64,000 bases of DNA from Paeniglutamicibacter cryotolerans (GCF_014190875.1 NZ_JACHVS010000001.1:1736001-1800000); one strand, 5' to 3'; positions 1-10,415 are shown, counted from the first letter of the stretch. Made by a program: numbers and translations. The notes: generated by a model not told the origin, from the letters alone.

Positions 1-660
1 CCGGTTTCCCCGAGGCCATCGAGGCGACGTGGCCCCACGCGACGGTGCAGACCTGCGTGGTGCACCTGATCCGTTCTTCGATGCGTTTCGTTTCCTACGC
101 AGACCGGCAGAAGGTCGCCGCCCAGCTGCGGCTCATCTACACGGCCCCGAACGAGGAAGCCGCCGGTGCGGCCCTGAAGGAGTTCAGCGACGGCGAGTGG
201 GGCACCAGGTATCCGGCGGCGGTGAAGACGTGGCAGAGCGCCTGGGAGCGTTTCACCCCGTTCCTCGCGTTTCCCCCTGCCTTGAGGAAGGTCATTTATA
301 CGACCAATGCCATCGAGTCGTTGAATTTCCAACTTCGAAAAGTCACCAAGAACCGTGGTCACTTCCCTAACGACGCGGCCGCGGTGAAGCTGCTGTGGTT
401 GGCGATCTGCAACATCGAGGACAAGCGCGCCATCGAACGTGCCAAGGTCCGGGCCGGCACCCGGGCCTCCAGCGGACGCCTCCTGGAGGGGGCCAAGACC
501 ACCGGTTGGAACCAGGCCCTGCAGTACCTGTGCCTGACCTATCCCGAACGCGTGGAAGCCTACCTGGATTAGAATCGAATCTTCGCCTTAAAGGGCCTCA
601 AGGATTAGAGCAAGAAACACTATCTGACTAGTTCATTTACACAGACAACTTGACAGGCCC
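1..660 (+). mobile_element. IS256-family insertion sequence, right-hand part
   Basis: The window opens inside an IS256-type element. It contains the C-terminal part of the transposase (to 572) and then about 90 bases ending in TTTACACAGACAACTTGACA just before 660, a sequence that looks like the terminal inverted repeat of this family. Immediately after it the reading frame of a truncated membrane protein begins in mid-protein, which places the element boundary at about 655-660. The left end and the target duplication lie outside the window, so the exact border and orientation of the whole element cannot be confirmed. Confidence 0.75.
3..572 (+). CDS. IS256-family (mutator-type) transposase, C-terminal part
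   Basis: This open frame enters from the left edge of the window, so the start codon and the N-terminal half are missing. The visible part carries the hallmark YTTNAIESLNFQLRKVTKNRGHFP segment of Mutator/IS256 DDE transposases, which surrounds the catalytic glutamate region, and ends with a GWNQALQYL..YPERVEAYL tail typical of actinobacterial members. The enzyme catalyses cut-and-paste transposition of its own element. No frameshift is seen in the visible part. Whether it is intact depends on sequence upstream of the window. Confidence 0.9.
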   Translation, partial: GFPEAIEATWPHATVQTCVVHLIRSSMRFVSYADRQKVAAQLRLIYTAPNEEAAGAALKEFSDGEWGTRYPAAVKTWQSAWERFTPFLAFPPALRKVIYTTNAIESLNFQLRKVTKNRGHFPNDAAAVKLLWLAICNIEDKRAIERAKVRAGTRASSGRLLEGAKTTGWNQALQYLCLTYPERVEAYLD

Positions 661-1001
661 GGGGGTTTGCCTTCGTTGCCTACCTGTTTGCCCTGTTTGC
701 GGTCATCAGCGACCTGTTCCGAGACCGGGCACTGAACGGCTGGTGGAAGGCGCTCTGGATTATCCTGCTGGTATTCGTTCCGTTCCTGACTGCGCTCGTC
801 TACTTGATTGTCCGGGGCAAGGGCATGGCGGAGCGAAGCTACGAATACGCCAGTCACGCGCAGGCCGCGACCGAGCAGTACATCAAGGGCGTGGCGGCAA
901 CCAACCCCGCGGACGAAATCGAGAAGGCGAAGACATTGCTGGATGCCGGGACGATCACCCAAGAGGAGTACCAAGGGCTCAAGGCCCGTGCACTTCGCTG
1001 A
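661..1001 (+). pseudogene. SHOCT-domain membrane protein, 5' end removed by the IS256-type insertion
   Basis: Reading the frame backward from the stop at 999-1001 gives an open stretch that begins abruptly at the IS border, with no start codon near the front. It encodes two hydrophobic segments (GFAFVAYLFALFAVIS and ALWIILLVFVPFLTALVYLIV) separated by a short polar loop, then a linker, and ends in a SHOCT motif (ADEIEKAKTLLDAGTITQEEYQGLKARAL). This is the usual layout of small actinobacterial PLDc_N/SHOCT membrane proteins. The first methionine (804) lies after the membrane segments, so what remains is a truncated gene. The lost N-terminus is presumably only a few residues to a few tens of residues long. 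Confidence 0.7.
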
Positions 1002-1293
1002 GTGGCATGCCCCGTTCACTATTGCCCGACCCCGGCAAAGCCGCTGCGGGGATTCGCCGTCTCGGAACGTCCCGCCCGGGAAACGGGGTTCGGAATTGGG
1101 GGCCAGGGGTGGTGGTCGCGACGCGTTGGTGACGGGCCTGTCGCCGACCGGAGGCGATAGGGGGGCGCTATCGGCGGATTCTGTCTGACTCGTAGGTGTT
1201 CAATGACCACGAACCTGCCCTAGTGTTTCCATGAATCTATGGGGCACGTCTCCACTGTTGTGGAGGCGTGCAGCGGCCGTCCTAGGAGGAACA

Positions 1294-2307
1294 GTGGATA
1301 CGAGCAGCAGGCCCATCCGCAACGACATCGAGACCATGCGCAATACGGTGCTCTTTGACGGACCGGATCGGGGACATCGGCTCAGCCGATTCTGGATGCT
1401 GCTGACGCTTTCCTCCATGCTCGCTGCCGCGGGCGTCGTGGCGGACTCCACGGCGACGGTGATCGGAGCCATAATCGTCGCGCCTATGCTGCTGCCCATC
1501 CAAGGCACCACGCTGGCGACGGTGCTGGGCGATCGCACGAATCTCGTTCGATCCGTGCTGCTGGTCATTCTGGGAGCAGCCGCTTCCCTCGTCATCGGGT
1601 ACCTGATCGGCCTGGTAGTGGTGAACGATGTCGTGGCAGAGACCAACTCACAGGTAGCCAGCAGGGTGAGCCCGGGGCTGATCGACATACTGGCGGCTCT
1701 TGGGACGGGGGTCGTCGGATCCATCGCGCTGGTTCGCCGGGATATTTCAGATACCCTCCCGGTGGTTGCGATAGCGATTTCCCTGGTTCCGCCCCTGGTG
1801 GTCGTGGGCCTCGCCCTGGAAGCGGGAGCATACTCACAGTCGCTCGGGGCACTGCTTCTTTTCGTCACGAATGTCACTGCGATCCTCGCCATCGGGATCG
1901 TGGCCATCGGGATCGTGGTGATGGCCTTGTACGGTATTTACCGCGGACCCATTTCCCCAGACGTCAGCGGACGGAAGACGGTGAATCGGAGGAAGGCCGT
2001 CCTCGTGATCTTCACGATGATGCTCATCGTCGGGATCCCGCTCACTATCTCCAGTATTGGCAGCAGCACCAGCGCACTGCGGGAAAGTGCCGTTCGCACG
2101 GCAGCCGAAACATGGACACGCGCCGAGGGCTGGGATCTACTCGATGTCACCACGGACTACGACGGCATGAAAGCCAGGGTCACCGGCCCGTTGCCGATCC
2201 CCGGTGTCGGACCGTTCAAGAAACTTCTCGTTGATTCGGGGATAGACACCCAAGACATTGATATCGATCTCGTTCCGTCGTACATCGTGAAGCTCGAAGG
2301 TCCGTGA
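1294..2307 (+). CDS. DUF389 (TIGR00341-type) integral membrane protein
   Basis: A 337-residue hydrophobic protein of the DUF389 family, whose biochemical role is not established. I chose the GTG at 1294 because AGGAGGA lies 3 bases upstream; the in-frame ATG at 1231 has no ribosome binding site. After a polar N-terminus (RNTVLFDGPDRGHRLSRFWML), which matches the conserved entry of the family, at least six hydrophobic segments follow, including the characteristic ATVIGAIIVAPMLLPIQG stretch and a DILAALGTGVVG segment. The C-terminal 90 residues are soluble and rich in alternating hydrophobic and charged residues. The gene is followed by a potassium channel gene 30 bases downstream, and the two may be co-transcribed. 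Confidence 0.85.
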   Translation: MDTSSRPIRNDIETMRNTVLFDGPDRGHRLSRFWMLLTLSSMLAAAGVVADSTATVIGAIIVAPMLLPIQGTTLATVLGDRTNLVRSVLLVILGAAASLVIGYLIGLVVVNDVVAETNSQVASRVSPGLIDILAALGTGVVGSIALVRRDISDTLPVVAIAISLVPPLVVVGLALEAGAYSQSLGALLLFVTNVTAILAIGIVAIGIVVMALYGIYRGPISPDVSGRKTVNRRKAVLVIFTMMLIVGIPLTISSIGSSTSALRESAVRTAAETWTRAEGWDLLDVTTDYDGMKARVTGPLPIPGVGPFKKLLVDSGIDTQDIDIDLVPSYIVKLEGP

Positions 2308-2337
2308 GCACATCGATGGCACGCGGTACGTCAAGTT

Positions 2338-2922
2338 ATGCATTGTGAGCAAAGGCTGGAACACGTGATGAGTCAAAAGAAGAGCCCGCTGGATTTCACG
2401 AAACTTGCTCCAGGCGGAAGGATCCGCGTTCTTCTTTTCGCAGTGATGCGAGCGGTCCTGGTGCTGTTGGCCATGTTCTTGCTGTACTTCCTCATTCCCG
2501 TCGCTGGGTTCAATGCAAACAATCCCACGGGGGCCTGGATCAGGCTCCTGGCAGTAATCGTGGTTTTTCTGACGATTTTGGTCCTGCAGCTGCGCTTCGT
2601 GCTCTTTGCCAGCGCTCCGCAAATCAGGGCGGTGGAGGCCGTGGTGGAAAGCGTCGTGGCGTTCGTGCTCTTGTTCGCTTGGCTCTACGTGTCGCTATCG
2701 ACGACCGAGCCGGCCTACTTTAGCGAGCTGCTGGACAAGGTAGATGCCCTCTATTTTACGTCCAGCACATTTTCCACCGTCGGATTCGGTGACATTGTCG
2801 CCACGTCGAAACTGACCAGGGGCTTGGTCTCGATCCAGATGATCTCCGGACTGGGAGTTCTGGCCTTGACGGCCAAGGCCGCATTTCTGATGGCCCAGAA
2901 AGCGGAGAGCCGAAGGCCCTGA
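2338..2922 (+). CDS. Two-TM potassium channel (Ion_trans_2 family)
   Basis: A 194-residue membrane protein with the potassium selectivity filter TVGFGD at about residues 145-150, preceded by a pore helix (YFTSSTFS) and followed by a transmembrane helix (LVSIQMISGLGVLALTAKAAFL). There are two N-terminal hydrophobic segments and one just before the pore, so it resembles the bacterial Ion_trans_2 / KcsA-like group with extra N-terminal helices. No RCK/TrkA regulatory domain is attached. An alternative start is the ATG at 2368, and neither start has a convincing ribosome binding site. The neighbouring DUF389 gene upstream may share the transcript. Role inferred: potassium flux across the cell membrane. 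Confidence 0.85.
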   Translation: MHCEQRLEHVMSQKKSPLDFTKLAPGGRIRVLLFAVMRAVLVLLAMFLLYFLIPVAGFNANNPTGAWIRLLAVIVVFLTILVLQLRFVLFASAPQIRAVEAVVESVVAFVLLFAWLYVSLSTTEPAYFSELLDKVDALYFTSSTFSTVGFGDIVATSKLTRGLVSIQMISGLGVLALTAKAAFLMAQKAESRRP

Positions 2923-2948
2923 CCTGCTGCCGGGGCATCGGGTTTCGG

Positions 2949-3815
2949 TCAGCGCAACACGACGGTGCGGTTCCCGTCGAGGAACACCCGGCTCTGGCAG
3001 TGCCATTTCACCGCATTGGACAGCGCCTTGCATTCGCTGTCGCGGCCGGCGGCGATCAGGTCTGCGGGGGAGAAGGTGTGGTCAACCTCGACGACCTGCT
3101 GGGCGATGATCGGGCCCTCGTCAAGCTCGGAGTTCACATAATGAGCCGTCGCACCGACGGTCTTCACCCCACGCTCGTACGCCTGGTGGTAGGGCTTGGC
3201 GCCCTTGAAGCTGGGCAGGAACGAATGGTGGATGTTGATGGTCTTGCCCGTGAGCCGGCGGCTGAGGTCGTCGCTGAGCACCTGCATGTAGCGGGCCAAT
3301 ACGACCAGTTCGACGTCGTAGTCGTCGAGGAGTTCAAGCAGCCGGGCCTCTGCCGCCGGCTTCGTCTCCCGGGTGACCGGCACGTGGTAATACGGGATGT
3401 CATGCCATTCCACCAGCCCGCGGTGGTCCTCGTGGTTGGAGACCACAGCGACGATGTCGATGGGAAGTTCGCCCATGCGCGAGCGGTAGAGCAGATCGTT
3501 GAGGCAGTGCCCGAATTTGGAGACCATGATCAGCACCCGGCGTTTGGTTCCCCGTGGTTCCAGCGTCCATTCCATGTTGAACCGCGCGGCGACCGGGCCG
3601 AACGCGGCACGCATGGCGTCGGTCAGCTCCGGGGCGTCTGCACCCGAAACATCGAGGCGCATGAAGAACCTGCCGGCGGCCGGATCGCCGAACTGCTTGA
3701 GCTCGACGATGTCCCGGCCCTGCTCAAACAGGAAGCCGGAGACGGCGTGCACGATCCCCGGCCCCTCGGGGCACTGAACCGTCATGATGTGTTCGACCTC
3801 GTTGACCGCTTCCAT
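2949..3815 (-). CDS. purU: Formyltetrahydrofolate deformylase
   Basis: A 288-residue PurU, the usual length. It hydrolyses 10-formyl-THF to formate and THF. An N-terminal ACT-type domain (residues about 8-90, QCPEGPGIVHAVSGFL) precedes the formyltransferase-like catalytic domain with NIHHSFLPSFKGAKPYHQAY, GATAHYV and LDEGPIIAQ, which carry the conserved Asn, His and Asp catalytic residues. The ATG at 3815 is preferred over the more distant start at 3878 because the extra 21 residues are not family-like and a GGAAG lies upstream. It sits just downstream of the sarcosine oxidase genes on the same strand, where it would return one-carbon units from methyl-group oxidation to free THF. Confidence 0.95.
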   Translation of the reverse strand: MEAVNEVEHIMTVQCPEGPGIVHAVSGFLFEQGRDIVELKQFGDPAAGRFFMRLDVSGADAPELTDAMRAAFGPVAARFNMEWTLEPRGTKRRVLIMVSKFGHCLNDLLYRSRMGELPIDIVAVVSNHEDHRGLVEWHDIPYYHVPVTRETKPAAEARLLELLDDYDVELVVLARYMQVLSDDLSRRLTGKTINIHHSFLPSFKGAKPYHQAYERGVKTVGATAHYVNSELDEGPIIAQQVVEVDHTFSPADLIAAGRDSECKALSNAVKWHCQSRVFLDGNRTVVLR

Positions 3816-3940
3816 GCCCCGCCACTTCCCTGTTTTTCGTGATGTGTTGTGTATGCCCGGCGGTGAACCACCGGACAAGCGGGGCGGGGTCCGGACCGTT
3901 GGAATCCGTCCGCACGCCCACCCCGCCGATCGGTCCCCGG

Positions 3941-4546
3941 CTATCCGGCGGCCGTGTACTCCACCATGGCATCGAGCAACCAGTGCGCCGTGTAGTCGGC
4001 GAACGAGGCCCGCGGCAGGATCCGGAAGGTGTCCGGAGCCGTGCGCCAGAGCAATACCGGGACCGGGCCGAGCGTGGTGGAGATGGCGGTTCCGACGGCG
4101 AAGGAACGCGGGTGCAGATCCGCAGGGCAGCCCTTCTCCAACACGTCCCGGCTCTTGGGACCGGACAGTTCGAGCGTGGTGCGGTTTGCCGAGAGATCGA
4201 CCACCGCACCGGGTTCGTTCCCGAGCGCTTCGGTCAGCGGACCGGCGCTGCCGGTGCCATCCGGTGCGATCAGCAGGAATTCGTCGGGCCCCTGCCAGAG
4301 CACGGCGATGCCCGAGGCGTCCCCGGCGACCTGGCCGACCGAGCCCGGAAGCCCGACCCCGGTGGCGGCGGCCAACGCGGTATGGGCGTCGCTGCCGGGG
4401 TCGGCGCGCAACCCCGTCATTTCCATGAAGACGAGCTCGCGCAGGCTCACCACGGCCTCCAGGCCAGCGGCTGCCAGCTCGGTTGTGCGGTGTGCCAGCG
4501 GCGAACGGCGCAGCACTGAAATATCGTCAAGGACCTGTTCAGCCAT
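3941..4546 (-). CDS. soxG: Sarcosine oxidase, gamma subunit
   Basis: A 201-residue protein matching the gamma subunit of heterotetrameric sarcosine oxidase: it begins [15 protein letters not shown] and has the [21 protein letters not shown] and [15 protein letters not shown] segments typical of SoxG, plus a GcvT-like fold region. The subunit has no cofactor of its own but is needed for the alpha-beta-gamma-delta complex in the cytoplasm. Its start overlaps the end of soxA by 8 bases, so the two are translationally coupled. The 125 bases between this gene and purU contain a GC-rich inverted repeat (GCGGGG..CCCCGC, about 3880-3930) but no T-run, so read-through into purU is possible. Confidence 0.93.
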   Translation of the reverse strand: MAEQVLDDISVLRRSPLAHRTTELAAAGLEAVVSLRELVFMEMTGLRADPGSDAHTALAAATGVGLPGSVGQVAGDASGIAVLWQGPDEFLLIAPDGTGSAGPLTEALGNEPGAVVDLSANRTTLELSGPKSRDVLEKGCPADLHPRSFAVGTAISTTLGPVPVLLWRTAPDTFRILPRASFADYTAHWLLDAMVEYTAAG

Positions 4547-7454
4547 CTCGACGGCTCCCTTCAGGATCGAAAAGCACTGTTTCGGAAACGAGGACCTCGA
4601 CGAGGTCCCCCTTGATGGGGGCGAAGAGCGTTTCGCCGATGCGGTTGCGTCCGTCCTTGATCAGCGCCATGGCGAAGCTGCGTCCCAGTGCCGCCGAATG
4701 GTAGCTGGAGGTCACATAGCCCTCCATCGGCACCGGACCGGCCTCGGGGGTGATCGGGGTGCCGGCGTTCACCAGTTGGGCGCCCTCGGGCAGCCGGTAG
4801 CCGGTGTCCACCGGGAGCACGGTGACCAGGTGCTTGCGGTCGGTGCGCAGGTTGTCCACCCGGGTGAACGAGCGCTTGCCTACGAAGTCCTTGACCTTGG
4901 ACACGACCCAGCCCATCGACGCGTCGTCCGGTGTGACAGTGCCGTCGGTGTCCTGGCCGACGATGATGAAGCCCTTTTCGGCGCGCAGCACGTGCATGGT
5001 CTCGGTGCCGTAGGGGGTGATATCGAATTCGGCACCCGCCGCCACGACGTCTTCCCAGACCTTGAGCCCGAACCAGGAAGCCGTATTGATCTCGTAGGCC
5101 AGTTCGCCGGAAAAGGAGATCCGGCAGATGCGCGCCTCGATGCCCGATTCCAACGTGGTTTCCCGGAACTCCATGAACTTGAAGGCCTCGTTGTCCAGAT
5201 CCAGGTCCGGGGCTAGCTTGGCCATCACGGCGCGGGACTTCGGACCCACGACGGCGACGGTCGAATACTGCTCGGTGACCGATGTGCACACCACGTCGAG
5301 CTCCGGCCATTCGGTCTGCAGCCATTCCTCCAACCAGTCCAGCACCTTGGCGGCGCCACCGGTGGTGGTGGTCATCAGGAAACGGTCCTCGTCCAGGCGA
5401 AGCGTCACGCCGTCGTCGAGGATCATCCCGTCCGCCGTGCACATCAACCCGTAGCGGGCCATGCCGGGGGCCAGCTTCTTGAACGCGTTGGTGTACATCC
5501 GGTTCAGGAACTCGCCGGCGTCCTTGCCGCGGATCTCGATCTTGCCCAGTGTGGTGGCGTCCATGACGCCGACCGATCCGCGCACGGCTGCGCATTCGCG
5601 CAGCACCGCAGCGTCCATGTCCTCCCCGGGAAGCGGGTAGTACCAGGGGCGCTTCCATTGGCCGACATCCTCGAACAGGGCTCCGTTGTCCACATGCCAG
5701 GGGTGGATGGAAGTCAGCCGGGCCGGGTCGAAGAGCTCGCCGCGCTGGCGTCCGGCCAAGGCGGCGAAGGCGACCGGGGTGTAGGGGGCACGGAACGCCG
5801 TGGTGCCGATGCCCGCCACGTCGTTGGTGCCCAGCGCGGCGGCAATCACGCCGATGGCGTTGACCCCGGAGGTCTTGCCCTGGTCGTTGGCGGTGGAGAT
5901 GGAGGTGTAGCGCTTGATGTGTTCCACCGACCGCAGGCCGGCGCCGGTGGAACGCAGCACGTCGGCCACGCTCTGGTCGCGCTGGAAGTCCACGAAGTGG
6001 TGCTTGTAGTCGGTGTCTTCGCCCTTCAGCCCCGGAACCAGCCATAGTGCGCGGGTCTCGGAGGGGTGTTCGGCAGGGGCCATCGGCACGATGGCGGTGG
6101 TGGGGAAGCCCGCCGCCGTGGCGGCGGCGGCACCGGCTGCCGCACCCTGGCTGAGCGCCGCAGCCAGCTCGAGCCGGCCGTTCATGGCGCCGGCGGTTCC
6201 CTGGTGCTCGACCGGATGGCCGGGGACGAAAGCCGAAAGGGACTCGTCCCAAGCGAGCCGTCGTTCACGCTGCGAGTGCAGGTGGACCACCGGGTTCCAG
6301 CCGCCGGAGACCGCGAGTACGTCGGTGGCGATGGTTTCGGTGGTGCCGCTCAGCGCGCCGTCCGCATCGATGGCGCTGACGGTAACGGCCGAGAGCGACC
6401 CGTCGGGGTGGGCGGAGGTATCGGCGACGACGGATGCGGTGAGGACCCGGATCCCGCGGCCCACTGCCTCTGCCGCTGCCAGGGAGACCGAATCCCGGGC
6501 GTCGATGACGACGGGCACCTCGATGCCGCGGTCCAGCAGGTCATTGACCAGCGCGTAGGCCGAGTCGTTGGTGGTTGCCACGACCACTTCGGACCCGACG
6601 GCCACGCCGTAGCGGTTCAGGTAACTCCGGGCGGCCGAGGCGAGCATGATGCCGGGGCGGTCGTTGTTCTCGAACACCAGCGGACGCTCGTGGGCGCCGG
6701 TGGCAAGCACCACGCGGGCGGCACGCACGTGCCAGACCCGTTCGCGGGAGACGCCGTGTGCCGGTTCGGCGCCGAGGTGGTCGGTGCGGCGCTCGAGCGC
6801 GAGCAGGTAGTTGGCGTCGTAGCTGCCGAAGACGGTGGTGCGTGGCAGGTAGCTGAACTCCGCTGCGGCCTCCAGTTCGGCGCGGGTGGCGGCGATCCAG
6901 TCGAGCGCCGGCATCCCGTCAATCATCTCCCCGTTGCCCGACAGCAGCGAGCCGCCGGCTTCGGGCTGTTCATCCATGAGGATGACCCGGGCGCCGGAGC
7001 GGGCCGCTTCGCGGGCCGCCGCCAGTCCGGCGGGGCCGGCGCCGACCACGAGCACGTCGGTGTGCACGTGCTTGCGGTCGTAGAGTGCCTCGTCCTTGCG
7101 CGGATCGAGCTGGCCCAGGCCGCTGAGCAGCGAGACGGCCATGCCGTCGGTGATTTCAACGGTGGGCGCCGGAAGCATCGACTCGTTCACGTGTCCGGCA
7201 TACCGGGCGGCGATCTTCACCAGTGCGTTTGCCTCCTCGACACCGGCTGACATGATGCCGCGCGGGCGGCCCAGGTACAGCGAATTGCCGCAGCTGCGGA
7301 TCCCCGAGGCCAGCATGGCCGAGGCGATCGAATCACCGGGGTGTCCGGTGGCTACTCGCCCGTCGATGTCCAGGTTCAGCGTGGTGCCGCGGTCGATCCG
7401 GGCGTTGGGTACGGCTGCCGCATCAAGGCGGCGGGGGGCTGCTGCCGTGCTCAT
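4539..7454 (-). CDS. soxA: Sarcosine oxidase, alpha subunit
   Basis: A 971-residue SoxA, the usual length. The heterotetrameric enzyme oxidises sarcosine to glycine and passes the methyl group as 5,10-methylene-THF, releasing peroxide. An N-terminal region with [24 protein letters not shown] (a 2Fe-2S-like fold without cluster) is followed by a nucleotide-binding domain with [16 protein letters not shown] (GAGPAG at residues 138-143). The C-terminal ~380 residues form the aminomethyltransferase/GcvT-like folate-binding domain ([26 protein letters not shown]). I chose the ATG at 7454 because GGGAGGA precedes it and the protein then aligns with known N-termini; the frame remains open far upstream but that part is the antisense of soxB. 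It overlaps soxD by 4 bases. Confidence 0.97.
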   Translation of the reverse strand: MSTAAAPRRLDAAAVPNARIDRGTTLNLDIDGRVATGHPGDSIASAMLASGIRSCGNSLYLGRPRGIMSAGVEEANALVKIAARYAGHVNESMLPAPTVEITDGMAVSLLSGLGQLDPRKDEALYDRKHVHTDVLVVGAGPAGLAAAREAARSGARVILMDEQPEAGGSLLSGNGEMIDGMPALDWIAATRAELEAAAEFSYLPRTTVFGSYDANYLLALERRTDHLGAEPAHGVSRERVWHVRAARVVLATGAHERPLVFENNDRPGIMLASAARSYLNRYGVAVGSEVVVATTNDSAYALVNDLLDRGIEVPVVIDARDSVSLAAAEAVGRGIRVLTASVVADTSAHPDGSLSAVTVSAIDADGALSGTTETIATDVLAVSGGWNPVVHLHSQRERRLAWDESLSAFVPGHPVEHQGTAGAMNGRLELAAALSQGAAAGAAAATAAGFPTTAIVPMAPAEHPSETRALWLVPGLKGEDTDYKHHFVDFQRDQSVADVLRSTGAGLRSVEHIKRYTSISTANDQGKTSGVNAIGVIAAALGTNDVAGIGTTAFRAPYTPVAFAALAGRQRGELFDPARLTSIHPWHVDNGALFEDVGQWKRPWYYPLPGEDMDAAVLRECAAVRGSVGVMDATTLGKIEIRGKDAGEFLNRMYTNAFKKLAPGMARYGLMCTADGMILDDGVTLRLDEDRFLMTTTTGGAAKVLDWLEEWLQTEWPELDVVCTSVTEQYSTVAVVGPKSRAVMAKLAPDLDLDNEAFKFMEFRETTLESGIEARICRISFSGELAYEINTASWFGLKVWEDVVAAGAEFDITPYGTETMHVLRAEKGFIIVGQDTDGTVTPDDASMGWVVSKVKDFVGKRSFTRVDNLRTDRKHLVTVLPVDTGYRLPEGAQLVNAGTPITPEAGPVPMEGYVTSSYHSAALGRSFAMALIKDGRNRIGETLFAPIKGDLVEVLVSETVLFDPEGSRRDG

Positions 7455-7756
7455 TTCGATCCTCCCGTGGCGGGTGTTGCGGCGATGTCCGGGCGGGGAT
7501 CGCCCGGTTTGTAGACTGCCTTGAATTCGTAGGTCACCGTGTCGCGGATGGCGTTGAACCAGCGGCGGCAGCCGGTGGAGTGCATCCAGCGTTCGGCGAA
7601 CAGGCCCTTGGGGTTCTGGCGGTAGAAGAGGAACCGTGACCATTCCTTGTCGCTGAGCGCGGCGGGGTCCTGGGGGTAGGCAACATGGGCCTGGCCACCG
7701 TAGTGGTATTCGTTTTCGTTGCGGGGCCCGCACCATGGGCATGCAATGAGCATCAT
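7451..7756 (-). CDS. soxD: Sarcosine oxidase, delta subunit
   Basis: A 101-residue SoxD. The delta subunit holds a zinc ion, and the expected ligands are visible: [12 protein letters not shown] near the N-terminus, then H at YHYGGQAH and a later Cys in HSTGCRRWF, with the family signatures [10 protein letters not shown] and [12 protein letters not shown]. It starts 17 bases after the soxB stop and its end overlaps the soxA start by 4 bases (ATGA), giving the canonical soxBDAG order. Two consecutive ATG codons occur at the start. Confidence 0.96.
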   Translation of the reverse strand: MMLIACPWCGPRNENEYHYGGQAHVAYPQDPAALSDKEWSRFLFYRQNPKGLFAERWMHSTGCRRWFNAIRDTVTYEFKAVYKPGDPRPDIAATPATGGSK

Positions 7757-7773
7757 CGGAAGTGGTTTCCCTT

Positions 7774-8991
7774 CTAGTGGGCCACGGCTGCGGCGCCGTG
7801 TTCGTCGATGAGGTGGCCTGTTTCAAAGCGGTCAAGCGAGAACCCGGCGTTGAGCTGGTGTGGTTCGTCGTTGGCAATGGTGTGGGCGAAGGTGTAGCCG
7901 GCGCCCGGGGTTCCCTTGAAGCCACCGGTTCCCCAGCCGCAGTTCACATAGAGCTGGTCGATCGGGGTCTTTGAAACAATCGGGGAGGCGTCCATCGTGG
8001 TATCCACGATGCCGCCCCAGGTACGCAGCACGTGGGCCCGTGCAAAGATCGGGAAGAGTTCGACGGCCGCTGCCATCTGCTCCTCGATCACGTGGAAGGC
8101 GCCGCGCTGGCCGTAGCCGTTGTAGGAATCGATGCCCGCGCCCATGACCAGTTCGCCCTTGTGGGCCTGGGAGACGTAGACATGGACGTGGTTCGACATG
8201 ACCACCGTCGGGTGGACCGGTTCGTGCAGTTCGGAAACCAGTGCCTGCAACGGGTGGGACTGGATCGGCAGTTCGAAGCCGGCCAGTTCGGCCAGTACCG
8301 AGGAGTGCCCGGCGCCGCAGAGCGCCACCTTGCCGGCGTTGATCCGCCCGCGGTTGGTCTCCACGCCGACGACCCGGTTGCCGTCCTTGATGATCCCGGT
8401 GACCTCGCAGTTCTGGATGATGTCCACGCCCATTTCGTCGCACTTGCGGGCAAAGGCCCAGGCGACGTGGTCGTGCTTGGCGATGCCGGCGCGGGGCTGG
8501 TAGGTGCCGCCCATGACCGGGTAGCGGATGTCATCGTTGATGTTGATGATCGGGCAGAGTTCCTTGACCTGCTCCGGGGTGATCCACTCGGCGTCGACCC
8601 CGTTGAGCTGGTTGGCATAGACCCGGCGCATCGATTCACGCACGTCGCCCAGGGTATGGGCGAGGTTCATGACGCCGCGCTGGGAGAAGAGGAAGTCGTA
8701 TTCGAGTTCCTCCGGCAGCTGCTCCCAGAGCTTGAGCGAGTGCTCGTAGATGCCGGCCGATTCGTCCCAGAGGTAGTTGGAACGGATGATCGTGGTGTTG
8801 CGGGCCATGTTGCCGCCGGCCAGCCAGCCGCGCTCGAGCACCGCGATGTTCGTCATGCCGTGGTTCTTGGCCAGGTAGTAGGCGGTGGCCAGGCCGTGCC
8901 CGCCGCCGCCGACGATGACGGCATCGTAGGACGGCTTCGGGTCCGGGTTGTGCCAGAGGAAATCCGGGTGCTCCGGAAGGATGTCTGCCAT
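7774..8991 (-). CDS. soxB: Sarcosine oxidase, beta subunit
   Basis: A 405-residue flavoprotein of the D-amino-acid-oxidase superfamily. The FAD-binding Rossmann motif [12 protein letters not shown] is at residues 25-36. The covalent-FMN region expected in SoxB is near the segment that follows, ending with the conserved [18 protein letters not shown] loop close to the C-terminus. It provides the sarcosine oxidation site of the heterotetramer. The start at 8991 lies 4 bases after the glyA stop, so glyA and soxB are probably one transcript. A GGAG occurs about 10 bases upstream. Confidence 0.97.
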   Translation of the reverse strand: MADILPEHPDFLWHNPDPKPSYDAVIVGGGGHGLATAYYLAKNHGMTNIAVLERGWLAGGNMARNTTIIRSNYLWDESAGIYEHSLKLWEQLPEELEYDFLFSQRGVMNLAHTLGDVRESMRRVYANQLNGVDAEWITPEQVKELCPIININDDIRYPVMGGTYQPRAGIAKHDHVAWAFARKCDEMGVDIIQNCEVTGIIKDGNRVVGVETNRGRINAGKVALCGAGHSSVLAELAGFELPIQSHPLQALVSELHEPVHPTVVMSNHVHVYVSQAHKGELVMGAGIDSYNGYGQRGAFHVIEEQMAAAVELFPIFARAHVLRTWGGIVDTTMDASPIVSKTPIDQLYVNCGWGTGGFKGTPGAGYTFAHTIANDEPHQLNAGFSLDRFETGHLIDEHGAAAVAH

Positions 8992-8995
8992 GGTC

Positions 8996-10327
8996 TTAGG
9001 CTCCTGTCGGGGAAGAGAGGTTTTCCAGTTCCGGGTACAGCGGGTGCGCCGCGGCCAGTGCGTGGACCCGGGCCCTGAGCCCGTCCAGCACGGCGGCTTC
9101 GGCGTCGGCCCCTGCGACCAGGGTTTCGGCGATGAGGTCGGCGACCTCGGCGAAGGCCGCGGCGGAGAAGCCGCGGGTGGCCAGGGCCGGGGTTCCGATG
9201 CGCAGTCCGGAAGTCACCATCGGCGGGCGCGGGTCGAACGGGACGGCGTTGCGGTTCACCGTGATGTCGACCTTGGCCAGCAGGTCCTCGGCGACCTGCC
9301 CGTCGAGGGCCGACGCACGCAGGTCGACCAGCACCAGGTGCACGTCGGTGCCGCCGGTGAGCACGCTGATGCCCGCTGCCGCGACGTCCCCGCGACCGAG
9401 GCGTTCGGCCAGGATGGCGGCGCCTTCCAGCGTGCGGGCCTGGCGCTCGGCGAACTCCTGCGTGGCGGCGATCTTGAACGCGACGGCCTTGCCGGCGATC
9501 ACGTGTTCCAGCGGGCCGCCCTGCTGCCCGGGGAACACGGCGGAGTTGATTTTCTTGGCGATCTCCGCGTCGTTGGACAGGATGATCCCGCCGCGAGGTC
9601 CGGCCAGCGTCTTGTGCGTGGTGGAGGTGGTGACGTGTGCGTGCGGCACCGGGCTGGGGTGCAGCCCGGCGGCGACCAGCCCGGCGAAGTGCGCCATGTC
9701 GACAAACAGGTACGCGCCGACCTTGTCGGCAATCTCGCGGAAGCGGGCGAAGTCCAGCTGGCGCGGGTAGGCGGACCAGCCGGCGACGATCAGCTTCGGC
9801 CGGTGCTCCAGCGCCAGCGCCTCGACGGCGTCCATGTCCACAATCAGGGTCTGCTCATCGACCCCGTAGGGGACGATGTTGTACAGCCGGCCGGAGAAAT
9901 TGATCTTCATGCCGTGGGTCAGGTGCCCGCCGTGGGCCAGGTTCAGTCCCATCACCGTATCGCCGGGGCGGATCAGTGCGTGAAACACCGAGGCGTTGGC
10001 CTGGGTGCCGGAGTGCGGCTGCACGTTGGCGTAGGCCGCGCCAAACAGGCCCTTGGCCCGCTCGATGGCGAGGGTTTCGATGACGTCGACCTCCTCGCAG
10101 CCGCCATAGTAGCGGCGGCCCGGGTAGCCCTCGGCGTACTTGTTGGTCAGCACGGATCCCTGTGCCTGCATGACGGCGAGGGCGGTGTGGTTTTCCGAGG
10201 CGATCATTTCCAGGCCATTGCGCTGGCGGGCAAGCTCGGCGTCGATGCGCTCGGCGATTTCCGGATCGAGGCTCGAGATGTCCTGTGTCAGCGTCGATTC
10301 CACGAGGGTCGAATTCAGGGGGGTCAT
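8996..10327 (-). CDS. glyA: Serine hydroxymethyltransferase
   Basis: A 443-residue PLP enzyme that joins glycine and 5,10-methylene-THF to make serine. The family motifs are clear: [33 protein letters not shown], and the Schiff-base lysine at about residue 239 in [16 protein letters not shown] start at the ATG at 10327, which has GAAGGA upstream; an in-frame extension to 10405 has no family similarity. As first gene of the glyA-soxBDAG operon it consumes both products of sarcosine oxidation (glycine and methylene-THF). It is probably a dedicated copy, with a housekeeping glyA expected elsewhere in the genome. Confidence 0.97.
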   Translation of the reverse strand: MTPLNSTLVESTLTQDISSLDPEIAERIDAELARQRNGLEMIASENHTALAVMQAQGSVLTNKYAEGYPGRRYYGGCEEVDVIETLAIERAKGLFGAAYANVQPHSGTQANASVFHALIRPGDTVMGLNLAHGGHLTHGMKINFSGRLYNIVPYGVDEQTLIVDMDAVEALALEHRPKLIVAGWSAYPRQLDFARFREIADKVGAYLFVDMAHFAGLVAAGLHPSPVPHAHVTTSTTHKTLAGPRGGIILSNDAEIAKKINSAVFPGQQGGPLEHVIAGKAVAFKIAATQEFAERQARTLEGAAILAERLGRGDVAAAGISVLTGGTDVHLVLVDLRASALDGQVAEDLLAKVDITVNRNAVPFDPRPPMVTSGLRIGTPALATRGFSAAAFAEVADLIAETLVAGADAEAAVLDGLRARVHALAAAHPLYPELENLSSPTGA

Positions 10328-10364
10328 GGTGTCCTTCACGCTTGGCGCACAAGTTGTCGCGAAT

Positions 10365-10415
10365 TGATATATCAGAACTTCCACTAAAGGTATGATGGGG
10401 ATCACAATGTGTCAA
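10365..10415 (-). promoter_or_regulatory. Promoter and operator-like palindrome of the glyA-sox operon
   Basis: On the minus strand a sigma-70-like promoter is visible: TTGACA (10415-10410), exactly 17 bases, then TACCTT (10392-10387). A few bases downstream, where transcription should begin, lies the perfect 10-bp palindrome TGATATATCA (10365-10374), the sort of site used by FCD-type GntR regulators. Such a regulator is encoded divergently 125 bases away. Repression of glyA-sox by that protein is an inference. Confidence 0.6.

Noticed and set aside
7455..7925. Open frame extending soxA by about 157 codons upstream.
   Set aside because: It is the other-frame reading of soxD and the end of soxB; the ATG at 7454 has a good ribosome binding site and gives the family length.
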